64,000 nucleotides of DNA from Alteromonas hispanica. GTDB taxonomy: Bacteria; Pseudomonadota; Gammaproteobacteria; Enterobacterales; Alteromonadaceae. Below the pieces are notes generated by a model. It worked only from the letters and a program-made list of their open reading frames with translations, had not been told where the DNA came from and ran no database searches. Within the stretch, counting starts at the first letter, position 1; each line of letters begins with the position of its first letter. Positions 45,909 to 55,541 of this stretch are shown piece after piece. Made by a program: the position numbers and the translations under genes. The DNA is taken from NCBI RefSeq assembly GCF_010500915.1, contig NZ_JAAAWP010000002.1:434001-498000 (forward strand), read 5' to 3'.

Positions 45909-46532
45909 ATGATTGGACGAATTCGCGGTACGTTGGTTGAAAAACAGCCTCCAGAAATTCTTGTTGATGTTGCTGGCGTAGGGTATGAAATACATATGCC
46001 CATGACCAGCTTTTACCAATTGCCCGCTGTGGGCGAAGAAGTTGTTGTTTACACCCACTTTGTTGTGCGAGAAGACGCGCAGTTACTTTTTGGCTTTGCT
46101 GATAAACTTGAGCGAGGATTGTTTCGTGAGCTGATAAAGGCGAACGGTGTAGGTCCGAAACTCGGCCTTGCTATTTTATCTGGCATGTCGGCGTCGCAGT
46201 TTTTAGCTAGTGTGCAAAACGAGGACGTTTCTGCTCTTGTTAGTCTGCCCGGCATTGGGCGCAAAACCGCCGAGCGACTCGTTGTTGAGTTAAAAGATAG
46301 ATTAGCCAAATTTGGTAAGATGCAAAGCATCGCTGTTCCGCCACCGAGCAGTGACTTACTCTCTGGTGGGAATACTATCGTTAACGTTAATAGCGCCCGC
46401 GAAGAAGCCCAAAGTGCACTTATTGCACTTGGATACAAGCCTGCGCAAGCGAGTAAGTTAGTCGACAGTGTTTACACTGATGGCATGGAAAGCGAGTCGC
46501 TCATACGCGAAGCATTAAAAGCAGCCCTATAA
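45909..46532 (+). CDS. ruvA: Holliday junction DNA helicase subunit RuvA
   Basis: 207 residues. It starts [20 protein letters not shown] (OB-fold) and has the helix-hairpin-helix segments [16 protein letters not shown] and [19 protein letters not shown]. The C-terminal RuvB-binding domain is at about 155-207. It forms the tetramer that holds the Holliday junction flat. There is no LexA box in the 54-base gap after ruvC. Confidence 0.97.
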   Translation: MIGRIRGTLVEKQPPEILVDVAGVGYEIHMPMTSFYQLPAVGEEVVVYTHFVVREDAQLLFGFADKLERGLFRELIKANGVGPKLGLAILSGMSASQFLASVQNEDVSALVSLPGIGRKTAERLVVELKDRLAKFGKMQSIAVPPPSSDLLSGGNTIVNVNSAREEAQSALIALGYKPAQASKLVDSVYTDGMESESLIREALKAAL

Positions 46533-46558
46533 TTACGCAATTAATAAGTAGATAAATA

Positions 46559-47563
46559 ATGATAGAAGCCGACAGACTCATTACGCCGGATGCTAATACA
46601 GAAGATGAAGTTATCGATCGCGCTATTCGGCCGAAGATGCTGGCAGACTATACAGGCCAGCCTCATGTGTGTGAGCAAATGGAAATTTTTATTCAGGCTG
46701 CGCGCAACAGAGAAGACGCACTAGATCATCTCCTTATTTTTGGGCCTCCTGGGTTAGGTAAAACAACCTTGGCCAATATTGTTGCCAATGAAATGGGCGT
46801 GAACATTAAAACGACCTCGGGGCCTGTGCTAGAAAAAGCTGGTGATTTAGCCGCATTGCTTACAAACCTTGAGAAAAACGATGTTCTTTTTATCGATGAA
46901 ATTCATCGTCTGAGTCCGGTAGTTGAAGAAATTCTTTATCCTGCCATGGAAGACTACCAGCTAGATATCATGATAGGAGAGGGGCCTGCGGCACGCTCGA
47001 TAAAGCTCGACCTCCCGCCCTTTACATTAGTGGGCGCAACAACCCGCGCAGGCTCATTGACGTCGCCACTTAGAGATCGCTTTGGCATTGTACAGCGTCT
47101 TGAATTCTACTCTGTTAAAGACCTCACCACGATAGTCTCAAGAAGTGCAAGCTACCTAAACCTAGAAATGACAGAAGAAGGCGCAACAGAGGTTGCCTGT
47201 CGCGCTAGAGGTACACCGCGTATTGCGAATCGCCTGTTAAGACGAGTACGTGATTACGCCGAAATTAAGTCTGATGGCACGGTAGGACCTGATATCGCAG
47301 CAAAAGCCCTTGATATGCTAGATGTAGATAAAGAAGGTTTCGATTATATGGATCGTAAATTGCTAACAGCTATTATAGAAAAATTTGATGGCGGCCCCGT
47401 GGGTTTAGACAATTTAGCCGCAGCGATTGGAGAGGAAAAGGAGACCATCGAAGATGTTATCGAACCTTTCCTTATACAGCAGGGCTTTTTACAACGTACT
47501 CCCAGGGGACGCATAGCTTCGCAACGTGCCTATCTTCACTTTGGTTTCACGCCAACGACCTAA
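46559..47563 (+). CDS. ruvB: Holliday junction branch-migration ATPase RuvB
   Basis: 334 residues, AAA+ motor. Walker A is GPPGLGKTT, Walker B is [12 protein letters not shown], sensor 1 is [20 protein letters not shown], and the C-terminal winged helix ends in [14 protein letters not shown]. It works with RuvA to drive branch migration. It is the last gene of the run; the next 440 bases hold a candidate minus-strand RNA gene and no coding region. Confidence 0.98.
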   Translation: MIEADRLITPDANTEDEVIDRAIRPKMLADYTGQPHVCEQMEIFIQAARNREDALDHLLIFGPPGLGKTTLANIVANEMGVNIKTTSGPVLEKAGDLAALLTNLEKNDVLFIDEIHRLSPVVEEILYPAMEDYQLDIMIGEGPAARSIKLDLPPFTLVGATTRAGSLTSPLRDRFGIVQRLEFYSVKDLTTIVSRSASYLNLEMTEEGATEVACRARGTPRIANRLLRRVRDYAEIKSDGTVGPDIAAKALDMLDVDKEGFDYMDRKLLTAIIEKFDGGPVGLDNLAAAIGEEKETIEDVIEPFLIQQGFLQRTPRGRIASQRAYLHFGFTPTT

Positions 47564-47653
47564 CATTCGGCTACGGGTGGCCACTTCAGGGCTGTGGTGG
47601 TCGGTTCGCTTCAAATATTTCTATCTTTATAAATTGATCTAAAGAGTTACAGG

Positions 47654-47682
47654 CAAAAAAAAGCCCGCTCATAGAGCGGGCT
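47654..47682 (-). terminator. Terminator of the candidate small RNA
   Basis: Nine-base arms AGCCCGCTC (47662-47670) and GAGCGGGCT (47674-47682) form a perfect stem with a 3-base loop. On the minus strand it is followed by TTTTTTT (complement of 47655-47661). The plus strand has no T tract after it, so it is oriented for a minus-strand transcript although the neighbouring genes point the other way. Confidence 0.8.
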
Positions 47683-47786
47683 AAAACAACAAGTGTTGAA
47701 GGAAATAAATCCAGGGAACTCATGTCTACAGGAGAAAAACTCTTGCATGACCGTGCTTAGCACCATCACGCTCTGTGCGACTGATG
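47654..47786 (-). ncRNA. Candidate Hfq-type small RNA, about 133 nt
   Basis: On the minus strand a promoter (47793-47820) leads to a predicted start near 47786. The 5' part can fold into an imperfect hairpin around GTGC-TAA-GCAC with outer arms CGTGAT and GTCATG. The middle is single-stranded and pyrimidine-rich, with TCTCCT (complement of 47730-47735) and TTTCCTTC, both complementary to Shine-Dalgarno sequences. It ends in a strong terminator with a T tract. No reading frame of note lies within it. This architecture is that of Hfq-dependent regulators. I do not recognise it as a named RNA. Confidence 0.55.
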
Positions 47787-47792
47787 CGATGC

Positions 47793-47820
47793 ATTATAGA
47801 CATCTATTGGAATTGCTCAA
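47793..47820 (-). promoter_or_regulatory. Promoter of the candidate small RNA
   Basis: Minus strand: TTGAGC (complement of 47815-47820), a 16-base spacer and a perfect TATAAT (complement of 47793-47798). The -35 matches four of six consensus bases. Confidence 0.6.
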
Positions 47821-48007
47821 TTGAGTAAAATTATTTTTTAGACTTAGAAAAACTAATGTGTAAATGATGTGTTATTTTGTGGTTGTAAAAAGTTTAAAGC
47901 TCAAGTTTGATAGTGGTTTGGCACTTGTTTTAATATGTTATTTGTCGCAATTCATGGCCTGTTTATCTGGCATATGGATTAATTAAATTATTGTTAGAGG
48001 AATAGTT

Positions 48008-48406
48008 ATGCACTTACATCAAATAAGAGTGTATTACGAAGACACGGATGCCGGTGGAATTGTGTATTACGCAAATTATCTCAAATTCATGGAAAGGGCA
48101 CGAACCGAGTGGCTCCGCGGTTTGGGGTATGAACAAGATATACTTATGGAACAATCTATCGCTTTTGTCGTCAAACGCGTTGAGATGCATAACTATGCGC
48201 CGGCGCGTTTCAATGAACTGTTGAGTATTGAAACTCGCGTTGTAGAATTAAAAGGCGCTAGTATGACGTTTCAACAAACGATAAAAAATAATAATGGCTT
48301 AAAATTGGTATCTGCGGATATTCAGGTTGCCTGTGTCGATATAACGGCTATGAAGCCAAAACGACTACCACGTACTTTGTTAGGGGAAATTTCGCGTGTC
48401 ATCTGA
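48008..48406 (+). CDS. ybgC: Tol-Pal-associated acyl-CoA thioesterase YbgC
   Basis: 132 residues, hotdog fold. The active-site stretch is [20 protein letters not shown], with the catalytic Asp in DTDAGG. It hydrolyses acyl-CoA thioesters in vitro and heads the tol-pal operon. The tolQ start lies within its last codons. Confidence 0.95.
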   Translation: MHLHQIRVYYEDTDAGGIVYYANYLKFMERARTEWLRGLGYEQDILMEQSIAFVVKRVEMHNYAPARFNELLSIETRVVELKGASMTFQQTIKNNNGLKLVSADIQVACVDITAMKPKRLPRTLLGEISRVI

Positions 48407-49079
48407 TCTCACTTTTATTGGCTTGTTTCTACAAGCAAGTTTTATTGTGCAACTGGTAATGCTGCTATTACTCAGCGTTTCTGTCGCATCCTGGACATTC
48501 ATATTTCAGCGCAGTAAAGCGCTAAATGCTGCACGTACTGAAATGCGTCAGTTTGAGGATAAGTTTTGGTCTGGTGCCGATTTGAACAAACTGTATCAAG
48601 AGTTATCTTCGAGAGCTCAGCTAACCGGCATGGGCAGCATCTTTTGTGCAGGTTTTAAAGAGTTTGTAAGGCTGCGTAAATCTAATACGCCCACTAATGG
48701 TGTGGTTGATGGTACTTATCGAGCAATGCGCGTTTCTATGTCTCGTCAAGTAGAAGAACTTGAAAGTCGTCTACCGTTTTTAGCTACAGCAGGCTCAATA
48801 AGCCCTTACATAGGTTTGTTTGGCACGGTTTGGGGGATCATGAACGCTTTTATTGCTCTAGGTGAAGTTCAGCAAGCAACGCTAGCAATGGTTGCGCCTG
48901 GTATCGCTGAGGCGCTTATTGCTACTGCGATAGGTCTGTTTGCGGCTATTCCGGCGGTAATTGCTTACAATCGCTTTAGTCATCAAGTTGAAAAATTAGA
49001 AAACAGTTACGGTAATTTCATGGAGGAATTCTCTGCAATTCTTCACCGCCAAGCTGCAGCTCAAGCGCAGCAAGTATAA
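48396..49079 (+). CDS. tolQ: TolQ, proton-channel subunit of the Tol-Pal system
   Basis: 227 residues from a GTG start that overlaps ybgC, with AGGGGA upstream. It has three transmembrane helices in the ExbB/MotA/TolQ pattern, with the conserved [20 protein letters not shown] and [20 protein letters not shown]. With TolR it uses the proton gradient to energise TolA. Confidence 0.97.
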   Translation: MSSDLTFIGLFLQASFIVQLVMLLLLSVSVASWTFIFQRSKALNAARTEMRQFEDKFWSGADLNKLYQELSSRAQLTGMGSIFCAGFKEFVRLRKSNTPTNGVVDGTYRAMRVSMSRQVEELESRLPFLATAGSISPYIGLFGTVWGIMNAFIALGEVQQATLAMVAPGIAEALIATAIGLFAAIPAVIAYNRFSHQVEKLENSYGNFMEEFSAILHRQAAAQAQQV

Positions 49080-49102
49080 GCGTTTATAGCGGGGTCAATA
49101 AT

Positions 49103-49522
49103 ATGTACGTTAGAAAACGCCGTAGACCGGTTTCAGAAATCAATGTAGTGCCATACATCGATGTTATGCTGGTTCTGCTTATTATCTTTATGGTAACAGC
49201 GCCCCTTATCTCTCAAGGGGTAAAAGTAGATTTACCCAAAGCAAGTGCGAACCCCATTGAACAAGAAGATAATCCTCCCATTATTGCCTCGGTAGATGTG
49301 AAGGGAAGGTACTTTCTTAACGTGGGCGATGACCAGGAATCGCCTATAAGCGAAGAAGAGCTTGGTGCTATTGTAAGCGCTCAGCTGGAGAAATCCCCAA
49401 ATACTCCAGTAGTGGTAAAGGGAGATGGGCAGGTGGCGTACAATGAGGTCATTCAGCTTATGGTATTACTTCAACAAGCGGGCGTTCCGTCGGTCGGCCT
49501 TATGACTGATCCTGTTGAGTAG
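49103..49522 (+). CDS. tolR: TolR, energy-transducing subunit of the Tol-Pal system
   Basis: 139 residues. A single N-terminal transmembrane helix carries the proton-binding Asp in VVPYIDVMLVLLIIFMVTAP. A periplasmic domain with VVVKGDGQVAYNEVIQLMVL follows. It forms the proton channel with TolQ. It belongs to the ExbD/TolR family. Confidence 0.97.
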   Translation: MYVRKRRRPVSEINVVPYIDVMLVLLIIFMVTAPLISQGVKVDLPKASANPIEQEDNPPIIASVDVKGRYFLNVGDDQESPISEEELGAIVSAQLEKSPNTPVVVKGDGQVAYNEVIQLMVLLQQAGVPSVGLMTDPVE

Positions 49523-49529
49523 GCGATGC

Positions 49530-50414
49530 ATGTCTAAACCCAGTGATCAAAAAAACACGATAAATAGAGGTGCGGCTGGCAATAATGCCAACAATGCAAA
49601 TGCCAAAAGCAGCCGTACTTCTGCTAGTTCGCCGTTAAATAACGAAAAGCTAGGCCTTTACAAGTCGCTGGCGCTGCATTTTGTTGTGGCTATGGTGTTA
49701 CTTATTAGCGTCAGTTTCTCTCCAGACCCTCTTCCCAGCGCGCCGAGTAACGCGCCTGTGATAGAAGCAACGTTTATTGATGCTCAGGCTATTGCCGATA
49801 AAAAGCGGGCTGCAGCGCAGGCCGAAGCTCAGGCCCGTGCGCAAGAGGCTGAGCGGCAGCGAAAAGCTGCGGCAGCGGCAGAGAGACAGCGTCAGCAGGC
49901 TTTAGCAACCAAGCGTGCCAGAGAAAAGAGGGAAGCGCAGGCTGCAGAGGCTAAAAGACAAAAAGAGCTTGAACGTTTAGCCGCGCAAAAAGAGAAAGAG
50001 CGTAAAGCAAGAGAAGCAAAAGCCAAGGCAGATGCGAAGAGAAAGGAAAAAGAAGCTGCTGAGCGCGCAGAGATGGAAAGGATTATGCAAGAGCAGCTTG
50101 CACAAGAACGTGCTGCGCAGCAACAGCGCCGTCAAAAACAGGTGCTGTCTGAAGTAGAAAGATACACTGCGCTAATTACGCAAACAATCAAACGGAATTT
50201 GTATTCAGACGATAGTTTTGACGGCAAAGAGTGTAGACTCAACATAAAATTGGCAACAACGGGCTTCGTTACCAGTATCCGCATTCTCGGAGGTAATGAC
50301 GCGTTGTGTAGGGCAGCTGAAAGTGCTGTCCGACGAGCTGATAAGCTTCCGGTATCTGATGCACCAGACGTTTACGAGCAATTAAAAGACATCAATTTAA
50401 AAGTGGAATTGTAG
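49530..50414 (+). CDS. tolA: TolA, periplasm-spanning subunit of the Tol-Pal system
   Basis: 294 residues from the ATG at 49530; a TTG at 49515 inside the tolR end is less likely. A transmembrane helix near residue 45-63 is followed by a long Ala/Lys/Glu/Arg-rich helix (about 85-205), the hallmark of TolA domain II. The C-terminal domain III has [18 protein letters not shown]. It transmits the proton-driven motion of TolQR to TolB-Pal at the outer membrane during division. It starts seven bases after tolR. Confidence 0.95.
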   Translation: MSKPSDQKNTINRGAAGNNANNANAKSSRTSASSPLNNEKLGLYKSLALHFVVAMVLLISVSFSPDPLPSAPSNAPVIEATFIDAQAIADKKRAAAQAEAQARAQEAERQRKAAAAAERQRQQALATKRAREKREAQAAEAKRQKELERLAAQKEKERKAREAKAKADAKRKEKEAAERAEMERIMQEQLAQERAAQQQRRQKQVLSEVERYTALITQTIKRNLYSDDSFDGKECRLNIKLATTGFVTSIRILGGNDALCRAAESAVRRADKLPVSDAPDVYEQLKDINLKVEL

Positions 50415-50418
50415 CGGT

Positions 50419-51774
50419 ATGAAAAAACTTGGAATATGGATGACGGTAATCTCGATGTTGCTTAGTGCGAAAGCCTTTGCCACGCTAGAGATTGTAATCA
50501 CCGAGGGTGTTAATAGTGCAAGGCCTATTGGCATTGTTCCTTTTCAATGGAAAGGAGAAGGAAACCCACCAGGCGATATCTCGCAAGTAGTGAGGGCTGA
50601 CTTAACCCGCAGTGGTAAATTTAACCCGATAGCGGTAGACAGCATGCCGCAATACCCAAAAACAGCGCAAGAGGTGAGTTACACTGCATGGGCTAACATG
50701 GGCGTTGATACTGTGCTTGTAGGAAGTGTCGAGCAGCAAGGCGCAGATAAATACCTTATTTCTTATCAACTAGTCGACATACTCAAAGGGCAATTAGACG
50801 GCGGTAAAGCCAAGGTTCTTAAAGACGGCAAACTTATGACCAGCAATGAGCACGTTATTGTAGCTCGTCAGGCGTCAATGAGTGGTCGCGATTTTCGTCA
50901 ATATGCCCATCGTATAAGCGACATTGTGTATGAAAAGCTAACGGGAGTGCGCGGCGCATTTCTTACCAAAATTGCCTATGTGATCGTTCGCGATAGAGAA
51001 ACCGTTAAAAAACCTTATCAATTGGTTATTGCAGATTATGACGGAGAAAACGAGACTCGACTGTTATCGTCACCTGAGCCTCTTATGTCGCCGGTGTGGT
51101 CGCCAGATGGTGAAAGCTTGGCGTACGTGAGTTTTGAAAATCGCAGACCGCAGATATTTATACAGAACATTTACACCAGTGAACGCACGCGAATTACTGA
51201 TTTTCCTGGGATTAATAGCAGCCCGGTGTTTTCGCCTGACGGAAAGCAGCTTGCTATGGTGCTATCGAAAGACGGTAATCCAGAGATCTACATTATGGAT
51301 CTGGCCACCAAAAATTTACGTCGCATTACGCGAAACAGAGCTATCGATACCGAGCCGGCCTGGCTTCCAGACAGCAGTGGGTTAATTTTTAGCTCTGAAC
51401 GGGGTGGTAAACCTCAGATATATAGCGTAAATTTAAATTCAAGGAAAGTAAGGCGAGTAACCTTTGTAGGTGAACAGAACCTTGGCGCAACGTTAACACC
51501 GGATGGTAAGCAGATGGTGGTGGTGAATCAGACCAATGGTAACTACCACATTGCAAAGCAAGCGTTGGATGAAGATTCACTTCAGGTTCTTACGAGAACT
51601 TACTTAGATGAGTCGCCAAGTGTGGCGCCGAATGGAAGCATGATAATTTACAGTACCCTACATGAAGGGAAACAAGTGTTGTCACTGGTTTCTCTTGATG
51701 GGCGCTTTAAAGCTAGGTTACCAGCAGCCAATGGGCAAGTAAAATCGCCGAGTTGGTCACCATTTTTGTTCTAA
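50419..51774 (+). CDS. tolB: TolB, periplasmic beta-propeller protein of the Tol-Pal system
   Basis: 451 residues with a Sec signal peptide ending near AFA. The N-terminal alpha/beta domain (about 25-165) carries [16 protein letters not shown] six-bladed propeller follows, with repeats of the type [34 protein letters not shown] and [14 protein letters not shown]. It binds Pal and is released from it by TolA. Four bases separate it from tolA. Confidence 0.97.
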   Translation: MKKLGIWMTVISMLLSAKAFATLEIVITEGVNSARPIGIVPFQWKGEGNPPGDISQVVRADLTRSGKFNPIAVDSMPQYPKTAQEVSYTAWANMGVDTVLVGSVEQQGADKYLISYQLVDILKGQLDGGKAKVLKDGKLMTSNEHVIVARQASMSGRDFRQYAHRISDIVYEKLTGVRGAFLTKIAYVIVRDRETVKKPYQLVIADYDGENETRLLSSPEPLMSPVWSPDGESLAYVSFENRRPQIFIQNIYTSERTRITDFPGINSSPVFSPDGKQLAMVLSKDGNPEIYIMDLATKNLRRITRNRAIDTEPAWLPDSSGLIFSSERGGKPQIYSVNLNSRKVRRVTFVGEQNLGATLTPDGKQMVVVNQTNGNYHIAKQALDEDSLQVLTRTYLDESPSVAPNGSMIIYSTLHEGKQVLSLVSLDGRFKARLPAANGQVKSPSWSPFLF

Positions 51775-51813
51775 CAATTTAACGACTAAACAATAAAATT
51801 AAGGATTAGTAGG

Positions 51814-52380
51814 ATGCAAATGAATAAAGTGATGAAAAGCTTCATTATTGCCTTGCCAGTAGTGACAATGATGGCATGTTCGTCGGGACCTAGTGAAGAA
51901 GAGATGGCGGCTGAACGCAATCGCTTAGCCCAAGAACAAGCACAGGCCGAAGCCGAAGCTCGTGAAGCTGAAGCACAGCGCGTTGAAGCAGAGGCTGCTC
52001 AGCGTATGAAGCGTCAAGAAGAAATGGTTCAGCAGGAAATGGAAGCGCTGAAAAACGAACAAACAGTTTATTTCGATTTTGACCGTGCGAGCATTAAACC
52101 AGAGTTTCAGCGTTTGTTAGACAAACATGCAACATTTCTTATCAAAAACCCAGGTACTAATGTAACCATTGAAGGTCATACCGACAGCCGCGGTACACCT
52201 GAATACAATATCGCACTTGGTGAACGCCGTGCGCAAGCTGTTGAAACATACCTCTTAAATGCCGGTGTGAGCAGTAGCCAAGTGTCAGTAGTGTCTTATG
52301 GTGAAGAGAAGCCAGCTGTAATGGGTTCAACTGAATATGCATTCGCGCAAAATCGTCGCGGAGTGGTTGTATACCGCTAA
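51814..52380 (+). CDS. pal: Pal, peptidoglycan-associated lipoprotein
   Basis: 188 residues (the ATG two codons later is also possible). The signal sequence ends MMAC, a lipobox, so it is anchored in the outer membrane. An Ala/Glu/Gln-rich linker of about 60 residues leads to the OmpA-like peptidoglycan-binding domain, with VYFDFDRASIKPEF and IEGHTDSRGTPEYNIALGER. The charged helical linker is longer than in E. coli Pal (173 residues). Its stop codon overlaps the cpoB start (TAATG). Confidence 0.96.
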   Translation: MQMNKVMKSFIIALPVVTMMACSSGPSEEEMAAERNRLAQEQAQAEAEAREAEAQRVEAEAAQRMKRQEEMVQQEMEALKNEQTVYFDFDRASIKPEFQRLLDKHATFLIKNPGTNVTIEGHTDSRGTPEYNIALGERRAQAVETYLLNAGVSSSQVSVVSYGEEKPAVMGSTEYAFAQNRRGVVVYR

Positions 52381-53159
52381 TGACTTTCATTGAGATAAAT
52401 ACGGCAAAGTGGAGCGTCACGCTATGTGCCGCTCTCACTGCGTTTACGGTTAGCGCGCAAGCCCCTGTTGTTAATGCAAACGGTGGTGGAGAGCTTGAGC
52501 AGCGCATTGTGGTATTAGAGCGAATTGTAAAAAGTCGCACTGAGATGCAGCACAAAATGCAAACTCAGTTAGACAATATGCAAAACGAGGTTGACCAACT
52601 TCGCGGTGCTTTAGAAGTGAATACTAATCAACTTCAAAAAGTGCTAGAGCGCCAGCGTGAACTGTATTTAGAAATAGATAAACGCGTTGAAGCACTTAAG
52701 CAAAGCGGTGCACTCACAAATGTCGATGGGTCAAACACAGCTAACGCAAGCTCGGTTTCACCTGTGGTAGCAGCTACTCCAGAAGTGGGGGAAAGTGAGG
52801 CATACGAGAGCGCCGTTAATCTTATTTTAAAATCTCGCGAGTACGACAAAGCGATCCCCGCGTTCCAAGCGTTCATACAACGCTTCCCTAATAGTGAATA
52901 CGCGCCCAACGCACACTATTGGCTGGGACAGCTGCTGTTTAACAAGCAGCAGTGGAGCGATGCAAGCGAGCAGTTCAATATCGTTGTCAATCGTTTTTCT
53001 GATTCGACGAAACGACCAGACGCGCTATTAAAGCTGGGCGTCATATCAGAGCGAAATGGCGATAATGCGTCTGCTAGGCAGCTCTTTATGCAGGTCGTGA
53101 ATGAGTATCCTGACTCGTCAGCGAAACGTTTAGCTGAGTCAAGGTTAAATAACTTGTAA
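52380..53159 (+). CDS. cpoB: CpoB (YbgF), cell-division coordinator of the Tol-Pal system
   Basis: 259 residues with a Sec signal peptide ending near VSAQA. An N-terminal coiled coil (about 35-110) lets it trimerise. The C-terminal TPR domain (about 135-259) has AIPAFQAFIQRFPNSEYAPN, HYWLGQLLFNKQQW and PDALLKLGVISERNGDN. In E. coli it links Tol-Pal to peptidoglycan synthesis by PBP1B. Last gene of the tol-pal operon, followed by a strong terminator. Confidence 0.95.
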   Translation: MTFIEINTAKWSVTLCAALTAFTVSAQAPVVNANGGGELEQRIVVLERIVKSRTEMQHKMQTQLDNMQNEVDQLRGALEVNTNQLQKVLERQRELYLEIDKRVEALKQSGALTNVDGSNTANASSVSPVVAATPEVGESEAYESAVNLILKSREYDKAIPAFQAFIQRFPNSEYAPNAHYWLGQLLFNKQQWSDASEQFNIVVNRFSDSTKRPDALLKLGVISERNGDNASARQLFMQVVNEYPDSSAKRLAESRLNNL

Positions 53160-53164
53160 TAATC

Positions 53165-53188
53165 AAAGCCCCGATATGGGGCTTTTTT
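53165..53188 (+). terminator. Intrinsic terminator of the tol-pal operon
   Basis: AAAGCCCC and GGGGCTTT form an 8-bp stem with a 5-base loop, followed by a run of T. It starts six bases after the cpoB stop codon. Confidence 0.92.
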
Positions 53189-53404
53189 ATTCTATCCGAT
53201 TAATAATCTGTACCTGTTTGTTGCAGTTAAGTAACGACTATACAACAAGTAAACAACAACTCTTTGTTGTACTTATTTACCGGTTCAAATAACGATTTTT
53301 AAGTAAACTAGGCAAAGCTGGGTACAAATTCTCAGCTATTTGTTTTGATTTTGACCGCTTAGTCGTGTTTTCGTGAAAATATCGAAATAAAAGACCATTA
53401 TGGG

Positions 53405-53432
53405 TTGCGTCGGATAAAAATCTGAGTATTAT
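53405..53432 (+). promoter_or_regulatory. Promoter of the tRNA-Lys cluster
   Basis: TTGCGT and TATTAT are 16 bases apart, followed by a GC-rich discriminator (GCCGCC). Such discriminators are typical of stable-RNA promoters under stringent control. Confidence 0.55.
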
Positions 53433-53472
53433 ATGCCGCCGTTGCCTAGACACAGGCAACAACCGAAAAGAT

Positions 53473-53548
53473 GGGTCGTTAGCTCAGTTGGTAGAGCAGT
53501 TGACTTTTAATCAATTGGTCGCTGGTTCGAATCCAGCACGACCCACCA
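53473..53548 (+). tRNA. tRNA-Lys (UUU), copy 1
   Basis: 76 bases with encoded CCA. Acceptor arm GGGTCGT / ACGACCC, D-arm GCTC..GAGC, anticodon loop CTTTTAA with anticodon TTT at 53506-53508, and T-arm GGTTCGAATCC. It is identical to the next two copies. Confidence 0.98.
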
Positions 53549-53570
53549 CTCTTTTCAAACCACAAATGAT

Positions 53571-53646
53571 GGGTCGTTAGCTCAGTTGGTAGAGCAGTTG
53601 ACTTTTAATCAATTGGTCGCTGGTTCGAATCCAGCACGACCCACCA
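53571..53646 (+). tRNA. tRNA-Lys (UUU), copy 2
   Basis: Identical to copy 1 over all 76 bases, including CCA. Spacer to copy 1 is 22 bases. Confidence 0.98.
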
Positions 53647-53680
53647 TCATTTTGTAGTTTATAATATCGTGTCATCGGAT

Positions 53681-53756
53681 GGGTCGTTAGCTCAGTTGGT
53701 AGAGCAGTTGACTTTTAATCAATTGGTCGCTGGTTCGAATCCAGCACGACCCACCA
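53681..53756 (+). tRNA. tRNA-Lys (UUU), copy 3
   Basis: Identical to copies 1 and 2 over all 76 bases. Spacer to copy 2 is 34 bases and differs in sequence from the first spacer, so only the mature tRNA is conserved. Confidence 0.98.
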
Positions 53757-53947
53757 TCTCCTCTCATTTGTTTGATCTTCGGCATTCCCATTCAAGTAAG
53801 TACTACCTATAACTTGCGATTTTAATCGGGGAACTTTCTCCTAACACACTATGCTGATAATATTACAACTTTATGAATCATGCAGTGTGTAATTTTTATG
53901 ACACTTGGGTATAATCGCAGCCCTTGTCGCAATTGAGATGTAGGTAA

Positions 53948-55003
53948 ATGTCAGTAGCATTTCGTGTGGAACAGGTTGATTACCCTTTTCCAGCAAAACC
54001 ACAACCCTTATCAGAAGTACGTAAGGCCGAATTAAAGGCTGAAATTAAAGACTTACTTAAGTCTCGTAATGCCGTGCTTGTAGCGCATTATTACACCGAC
54101 CATGAAATTCAGGCTTTAGCTGAAGAGACCGGCGGTTGCGTTGCCGATTCACTTGAAATGGCGCGTTTTGGCCGCGACGCAGAAGAGCAAACACTTATTG
54201 TTGCTGGCGTGCGCTTTATGGGTGAGACGGCAAAAATCCTCAGCCCCGAGAAAACAGTGCTAATGCCAACTCTAGAGGCAACGTGTTCTTTAGACATTGG
54301 CTGCCCTGCAAAAGAATTTAGTGAGTTTTGTGACCAGCATCCAGACCACACCGTTGTTGTGTACGCAAATACGTCTGCTGCTGTGAAAGCCCGCGCTGAC
54401 TGGGTGGTTACATCAAGTATTGCGTTAGAAATTGTTGAGCACCTCGATAGCCAAGGCAAAAAGATCATTTGGGGCCCAGACAGACACTTAGGCTCATACA
54501 TTGCGAAGCAAACGGGCGCAGACATGCTCATGTGGCAGGGTGAATGTATTGTTCACGACGAGTTTTCTGCGCAAAAACTAGCAGACATGAAAGCTCTATA
54601 TCCCGATGCAGCAATTTTAGTTCATCCAGAGTCGCCAGCAAGTGTTGTAGAGATGGCCGATGCGGTTGGCTCCACAAGCCAGCTTATTAAAGCATCGCAA
54701 GAAATGGACAATGACACCTTTATTGTTGCTACCGACAAAGGCATTTTTTACAAGATGCAACAACTAGAGCCAAACAAGACGTTTATAGAGGCTCCAACGG
54801 GCGGTAACGGCGCTACGTGTAAAAGTTGTGCTCACTGTCCATGGATGGCAATGAACGGGTTAGAGGCGATTAAGGCTTCGTTAACCGAAGGTAGTGATGG
54901 ACATGAAATATTTGTCAATGATTCACTTCGAACTGAAGCACTGGTTCCTCTCGATCGCATGTTAAACTTTTCTGCAGAATTAAAAGCAAAGGGCGGTCTT
55001 TAA
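53948..55003 (+). CDS. nadA: Quinolinate synthase NadA
   Basis: 351 residues. It binds a [4Fe-4S] cluster through three cysteines: one near 113 ([12 protein letters not shown]), one near 200 (GECIVHDEF) and one near 295 in [13 protein letters not shown]. It condenses iminoaspartate and dihydroxyacetone phosphate to quinolinate for NAD synthesis. The promoter region holds TATAAT at 53910-53915. It follows the tRNA-Lys cluster by about 190 bases, near the tol-pal operon as in E. coli. Confidence 0.97.
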   Translation: MSVAFRVEQVDYPFPAKPQPLSEVRKAELKAEIKDLLKSRNAVLVAHYYTDHEIQALAEETGGCVADSLEMARFGRDAEEQTLIVAGVRFMGETAKILSPEKTVLMPTLEATCSLDIGCPAKEFSEFCDQHPDHTVVVYANTSAAVKARADWVVTSSIALEIVEHLDSQGKKIIWGPDRHLGSYIAKQTGADMLMWQGECIVHDEFSAQKLADMKALYPDAAILVHPESPASVVEMADAVGSTSQLIKASQEMDNDTFIVATDKGIFYKMQQLEPNKTFIEAPTGGNGATCKSCAHCPWMAMNGLEAIKASLTEGSDGHEIFVNDSLRTEALVPLDRMLNFSAELKAKGGL

Positions 55004-55129
55004 CGATTAGATTGTTTTGTAAGCAATTACATACAATTTTAAAGCAAGCGCTTGATAAAAGCAGTGGGTTTACCTACTATACGCGCGCTCAAGGAATTTC
55101 GAAGCAGAAACGTTCTTGATAAAAAATTT

Positions 55130-55219
55130 GGAGAGGTGGCTGAGTGGCTGAAGGCGCACGCCTGGAAAGTGTGTTTAGGGTTAAACCTAACGAGGGTTCG
55201 AATCCCTCTCTCTCCGCCA
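55130..55219 (+). tRNA. tRNA-Ser (GGA)
   Basis: 90 bases with encoded CCA-type 3' end (GCCA) and a long variable arm (TTTAGGG..CCTAA), as expected for serine tRNA. Anticodon GGA is at 55164-55166 in the loop CTGGAAA. The acceptor arm is GGAGAGG / TCTCTCC. Confidence 0.96.
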
Positions 55220-55541
55220 AATAGCATCGAGGCCTTGCATGACGCAGGGCCTTGTTGTTTTTAAAGTGCACATTAATTACCAAATAAACATCAAAAAACC
55301 TCTTATCTAAACCCGCAAGTAAAGAGCCAAGCATCTTATATCAATAAAAAGTGAGACTGCGTCACGCACCTCAATTTTTATTGAAAAACTCTTCCTTCGT
55401 TTGCAACGTATACTTTCTCAAATAAGCCGAGACTTTAAATAGCTTAGCCTTTCTTCCCGCTTGCGGCGCGATGGGCTGAATTTTTTGAAATTAGTAGTCC
55501 GGTAGCTATAAGCATTTATCACATTTAAAAAGGTCATTGAC
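55220..55541. other. Interval tRNA-Ser to nei
   Basis: 322 bases with no gene. The first 43 bases hold the tRNA terminator. The rest is AT-rich, and I see no other structure. Confidence 0.6.
55230..55262 (+). terminator. Terminator after tRNA-Ser
   Basis: AGGCCTTGC pairs with GCAGGGCCT (one G-T pair) around the loop ATGAC, then TTGTTGTTTTT. It begins 11 bases after the tRNA 3' end. Confidence 0.65.

Larger units (their letters stand above)
47564..48007. other. Intergenic interval ruvB-ybgC
   Basis: 444 bases with no protein gene. The left half contains a candidate minus-strand small RNA with its promoter and terminator (listed separately). The right half (47821-48007) is very AT-rich and should carry the promoter of the tol-pal operon. 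I see no box there that I would commit to. Confidence 0.6.
53160..53472. other. Interval cpoB-tRNA cluster
   Basis: About 310 bases with no gene: the cpoB terminator, a 7-bp hairpin ACAACAA-CTCT-TTGTTGT (53253-53270), and the tRNA promoter at 53405-53432. Confidence 0.6.

Noticed and set aside
47654-47786. CsrB/RsmY-type RNA on the plus strand (GGA motifs in AGGGA, AGGAG, AAGGA)
   Set aside because: Only three GGA motifs occur, they are not in hairpin loops, and the promoter and T tract point to the minus strand.
53241-53271. Hairpin with ACAACAA/TTGTTGT arms as an extra terminator or attachment site
   Set aside because: It is AT-rich with no T tract and no repeated copy at the tRNA 3' ends; no integrase gene is present.
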